This document shows positions 7,832 through 10,898 of a DNA stretch of 10,898 nt, one piece after another. Position 1 is the stretch's first letter, and every line of letters begins with the position of its first letter. The position numbers and the translations under genes are program-made. This DNA comes from Saccoglossus kowalevskii (lineage: Eukaryota; Hemichordata; Enteropneusta; Harrimaniidae). The notes beneath the pieces were generated by a model that did not search any database, was not told the DNA's origin, and saw nothing but the letters and a program-made list of their open reading frames with translations. The DNA lies in the NCBI RefSeq assembly GCF_000003605.2, contig NW_003113961.1:165856-176753 (forward strand), read 5' to 3'.

Positions 7832-8170
7832 GTTTAACTTGTAAATGCTGCAGGATATGTGACCGTATCTCCAACGTGACGCGGCGAGTGATTCATGCAT
7901 ACACAGCACACTTCACAGTTCCGGAGTGTTTACGTATTTGCAATGGAATGAGCCATTTCCTGGTTGATCCTCGAGACGTCTTAGGACATCTCATTATCAT
8001 AGTAGTAGACAGGGTATCGAGCTGAGGGGCTGTGTCTAGTAATAGTTTATCCCGCTTTCAGACCACTAAAAAACTTTGAGTGGTCCGAGGTCCTCCCCAG
8101 TCCACCGCTCATGGCGCTCTGCGTTCAAATTACCAAAAATAAACCAGCCAGGAGAACTCAACTACCAGAC
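7832..8170 (-). promoter_or_regulatory. Probable 5' UTR and promoter region of the GAS7 homologue
   Basis: Directly upstream of the chosen start codon, this stretch is clearly richer in GC and CpG than the rest of the window (for example around 7861-7885 and 8085-8125). An in-frame TGA at 7913-7915 shows it is not coding in the GAS7 frame beyond about 7912. A CTGCAG at 7850-7855 could be a splice acceptor for an upstream non-coding exon, but its pyrimidine tract is poor. No clear TATA box was found, so the transcription start cannot be placed. A hairpin with arms GACCACT and AGTGGTC lies at 8061-8085. Confidence 0.4.
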
Positions 8171-8678
8171 TTTCAACCCCCCGGGTCAAGTTTGAATGCT
8201 TTTAACAGTTGTTTTGCTAAAACACCAATAACAACATAATTATGTTAATATGCTAGTGAAATCTTTAAATATAAGGCTGAAATAATACGATATTTGTAAT
8301 AGATGTTATGTAACACTAATATTTATTCTTGAAAGAAAGAAAAGTTACAAGGAATGAAGAAAAATCACAAAAAAGAACGACAATTGTGTGTTTTGAAGGG
8401 ACATTTACATATATTCCGTGATGTCGTCATATTTCGACACGGTACACACTGAAAGAAAGCACATGTTGCAACACGTAATGTGTTTTTTGTGGTTATGTGT
8501 GATGAAATGAACAGCAATGTCCGCATCAGAAGAAATGCCTTTAGTGAGGTGGGTAGTTAATTGTTATACATCTAGCGATGATGCGCTACTATGAGTAAAC
8601 ATGACTTGTACTCTTACGTAATATGATTAAAATCTCATGTTGGTCATAGACTGCAATTTTAGCTTTAATTTCCTTTCT
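8171..8678. other. Upstream intergenic stretch, no supported gene
   Basis: This is AT-rich DNA between the GAS7 promoter region and a fold-back repeat. It includes an imperfect palindrome CCGTG...CACGG (8416-8442), a perfect palindrome TGTTGCAACA (8464-8473), and a weak candidate first coding exon on the plus strand (8517-8548). Confidence 0.5.
8517..8548 (+). CDS. Tentative first coding exon of a divergent gene
   Basis: An ATG with a fair Kozak context (G at -3) opens a short frame reading MSASEEMPLVR, broken after GTGAG by a donor-like GTGGGT at 8549. An in-frame TGA (8508-8510) sits just upstream, so the ATG would be the true start. It would be transcribed away from GAS7, about 690 bp from its start codon, a common head-to-head arrangement. 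No downstream exon was recognised, the peptide is too short to assign, and an upstream short ORF (ATGAAATGA) overlaps the leader. It may well be chance. Confidence 0.18.
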
Positions 8679-8798
8679 TTATTTGTTCAATTTATTTTTT
8701 GTTTATCTGCATTTAGTTTTAGTTTTCATATATCATATCTGAAAAAGAGCAAATAAACCACAAACAATAGATACAGATAAAAAAAATAGAACAAATAA
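8679..8798. repeat. Imperfect fold-back repeat
   Basis: The left arm (about 8679-8709, beginning TTATTTGTTC and ending TTTATCTG) pairs with the reverse complement of the right arm (about 8774-8798, ending GAACAAATAA), with a gap of several bases. It looks like a worn inverted-repeat element. Low base complexity makes this uncertain. Confidence 0.4.
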
Positions 8799-10376
8799 AA
8801 ATGGCAATTACGAAAAAAATATCATATTGATCCCTTATGATACCAGGGAAATTATTTCTGAAATAGGCTTGTAAGGCTACTGGAGTTAACTCAATTGCCT
8901 GTATCTATCTCTACATTTTCAATAGTTAAAGACATTCGTATACAGCAGTGTTCTGTCACAACAGTCGATTTACCACTCGTACCACCACTTGTTTGGGGGA
9001 AAAACTAAATGCCTGTTTCCCATAAGTCACGCCTCCTATCGACGACGTGTTATTATGACGTAATAAACATGACGTAGATCACATAGAGTAGGGAAAAATG
9101 TATTATCAAATAAAATATAGTCTTTTTATCTACAAAACCTGTATATAATGGACTGTTCTCTTCGCCAATAACCTTCGCCATATTCACAGAATATACGCGG
9201 CATTCAACATGTACACTGATTTTTACCGAGTAAATATTATTATGTATGAAGGTCATTGATAAGCGGAACATTCTATTTCTGTAAATAGGCGGCGAAGGCA
9301 TTTGATAAGAAGGAAAGTTCACTATACAAAGGGTAGATAAAAGACAAACTAAATTTTTTAATACTTTTATCATAATACATTTTATCTACTGTGAGTAGAT
9401 GGACCAAAATGTAAACAATGTGTTTAACATAAACAGCAATGTTATACCAGTATAGTACGCCGTCATTTAGAATATAGCAAATCCATGAAAACAGTATGTT
9501 TTTTACTGACGACCACCAATCCCGTGGCGGATACTAGATGTCAGCACTGATTTGCGAGATCCTACATTACTGTCATTCAGTCAATCACACACGAAGTAGC
9601 CAGCAGCAGGATACAGGCTAACTATTTATTACATGGCAATACGAACATCAGTTATACATTTAGCCTAAAACTAAATTACAGGAAGTATGAGAGCAGTCAA
9701 CATCGTACACACTTACTTGGGTGATACCTAATAGTATAGGTCAAAGCAGGATAGCTGGATAAAACATATAGAAAATATAACGGGCCACAATGATTTTGAA
9801 ACAAATAAAATTAAACCATAATGTGAATAACATTGATCAAATATCAAATGTTGTTAAAATAAAACTCACAAAAGATTATGAAAAATTATTGAAAAAAAGC
9901 TTAAATTCTCCTCACAGTGAAAATGGCAAAGATGGCTACAATGAGAACATATAAATTGTTTAAATTGCATTTGAAAATATAAACACGAAGAACCGAAATA
10001 ACAAACTTCAGCCTTCGGAAAAGTGTGAGTAAATTTAGGCTTAGTGATCATAATTTAGAAATTGAAAGTAGCAGACAACAACAACCAACGATTCCTGCAG
10101 ATGAGCGATTTTGATTTTGCGATACAAATTCTGCATTTTATCCTAGACCGTAAATTTTTCGGCAAAGAAAGGGGGGAGCTGTTTCAAGAAATAGAAATTA
10201 GAAATAAACTACATGTAAATGAAACAAACAATTTCAATAACATACTGACATGCTTTATACCCCTGAAGCAAAACAGAAATGAAGTACATGAATATGTATG
10301 CTAGCACATGTACAATGGGAGAATCCTGTAATTAACATTCAATTGTTCTAATTAACCTTTTAACATCTCTTAATTT
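8799..10376. other. Intergenic or distal intronic stretch, no supported gene
   Basis: About 1.6 kb was read in six frames without a recognisable protein. The reading at 9053-9373 minus and the one at 10062-10304 plus have no domain features and AT-driven composition. A small cluster of ACGT-type sites, TGACGTAA (9056-9063) and TGACGTAG (9070-9077), lies in a locally CpG-richer stretch (9020-9080). Another GC-richer patch at about 9505-9620 has no clear identity. Confidence 0.5.
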
Positions 10377-10485
10377 TATTGTTATCTTATCATAGTTTAG
10401 TCTATTTAGCTGCTGTATTTTTTATGATTTGTATTTTATTTTATTTACCATATTGCGCCCTCTGGTGGCGTAGTAATGTGATAAA

Positions 10486-10486
<1 letters not shown>
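10377..10486 (+). mobile_element. Possible non-LTR retroelement 3' end with hairpin, also a CTCF-like motif
   Basis: T-rich sequence with TTTTATTTTATTT runs is followed by a short stem, CGCC (10456-10459) with GGCG (10467-10470). The stem can be lengthened by wobble pairs and leads into a long ATT array. A 3' hairpin plus a simple-repeat tail is usual for CR1/L2 and related retroelements in invertebrates. The same bases (10455-10469, GCGCCCTCTGGTGGC) are a near-perfect CTCF core motif, so the two explanations compete. No target duplication could be identified. Confidence 0.35.
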
Positions 10487-10561
<75 letters not shown>

Positions 10562-10619
10562 GTATTAGTATTATTATTATTAGTATTATTATTAGTAGTA
10601 TTATTATTAGTAGTATTAT
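10487..10619. repeat. (ATT)n microsatellite
   Basis: About 25 perfect TTA/ATT units (10487-10561) are followed by an interrupted stretch in which AGT triplets break the array, up to 10619. It may have grown from the simple-repeat tail of the retroelement-like sequence next to it. The poly-leucine reading across it (10379-10663) is an artefact of the repeat. Confidence 0.95.
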
Positions 10620-10898
10620 TTGTTTATAAAATGATCAATCCTAAAAATAAAGATTTTAACTGACCAATAAATGTAATGCTTTACAATTACTGAAAGTGTG
10701 CTTCTTAGCCATAGGGACAAATCTGATGTAGTGTACGGGCTTTAATTATTTTGGCTATAAACTTATTTTTATTTTTTATTACTTTTGTTATTATTTGTTA
10801 TAATTTCTTTGTTGGCTTTCGCAATTACCAAAACTTCAAAAAATAAATACTAGATCAAAATAAAATAAAATAAATATACAAAAACAAAAACAAAATAA
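10620..10898. other. AT-rich end of the window, no gene seen
   Basis: This is non-coding AT-rich sequence with several AATAAA strings and a low-complexity A-rich run (about 10838-10898) of AAAT and CAAAAA units. No gene, hairpin or element boundary could be supported. Confidence 0.6.

Noticed and set aside
7418-7909. 163-codon minus-strand ORF taken as one protein
   Set aside because: Only the SH3 part is coding. The left part reads through a splice donor at 7648 into intron, and the right part is 5' UTR opened by a GTG.
7959-7971. CCTGGTTGATCCT, identical to the conserved start of 18S rRNA
   Set aside because: The match stops after 13 bases (CGAG follows instead of GCC) and nothing else nearby resembles rRNA, so it is chance.
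9056-9181. Small minus-strand ORF from an ATG at 9181 with a strong Kozak context, beginning MAKVIGEE
   Set aside because: Only 41 codons, mostly AT-driven hydrophobic residues, no recognisable family and no clear donor.
10062-10304. 80-codon plus-strand ORF
   Set aside because: Starts at TTG, composition follows AT bias, and there is no domain or splice signal to support it.
10379-10663. Plus-strand frame with a long leucine run that looks like a membrane helix
   Set aside because: The leucines come from translating the TTA microsatellite.

Overview
This window looks like an AT-rich animal genome. It carries part of one recognisable protein-coding gene, on the minus strand, broken by introns full of mobile-element remnants. 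There are no bacterial-type operons, tRNAs, rRNAs or CRISPR arrays. The repeats suggest a mollusc, most likely a bivalve: core repeats of about 156 bp followed by a GAC/ACGG-type microsatellite and a short terminal hairpin match the layout of the 'pearl' (Helentron-associated) elements known from bivalves. The species cannot be fixed from this window.

The gene is a GAS7 homologue (growth arrest-specific 7, an SH3-WW-F-BAR membrane/actin adaptor). Four coding exons with good splice sites are readable from right to left: exon 1 (7831-7649, start codon and SH3 domain), exon 2 (4018-3856, WW domain), exon 3 (2990-2842, proline-rich linker) and exon 4 (2222-2133, the conserved TFPHPDT and YCDYFW block just before the F-BAR domain). 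They join in frame into 195 residues with intron phases 0, 1, 0 and 0. The F-BAR exons must lie beyond the left edge. Intron 4 fills 1-2132.

Every intron in the window holds mobile DNA. Intron 4 has the 3' end of a pearl-like element (1-385). Intron 3 has a terminal-inverted-repeat MITE (2379-2569). Intron 2 has the 5' end of a second pearl-like element (3378-3560) fused to a CR1/L2-type LINE reverse-transcriptase fragment (about 3561-3812) that starts about 44 bp past the exon 2 splice donor and is in frame with it. Intron 1 (3.6 kb) has a second MITE (6544-6760).

The region right of exon 1 (7832-10898) is the probable 5' UTR and promoter of the GAS7 gene, then intergenic DNA. It is CpG-richer near 7640-8170. 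It contains a weak candidate for a divergent first exon (8517-8548), a fold-back repeat (8679-8798), and a retroelement-like 3' tail with a CTCF-like motif and a long ATT microsatellite (10455-10619). No other gene could be supported.
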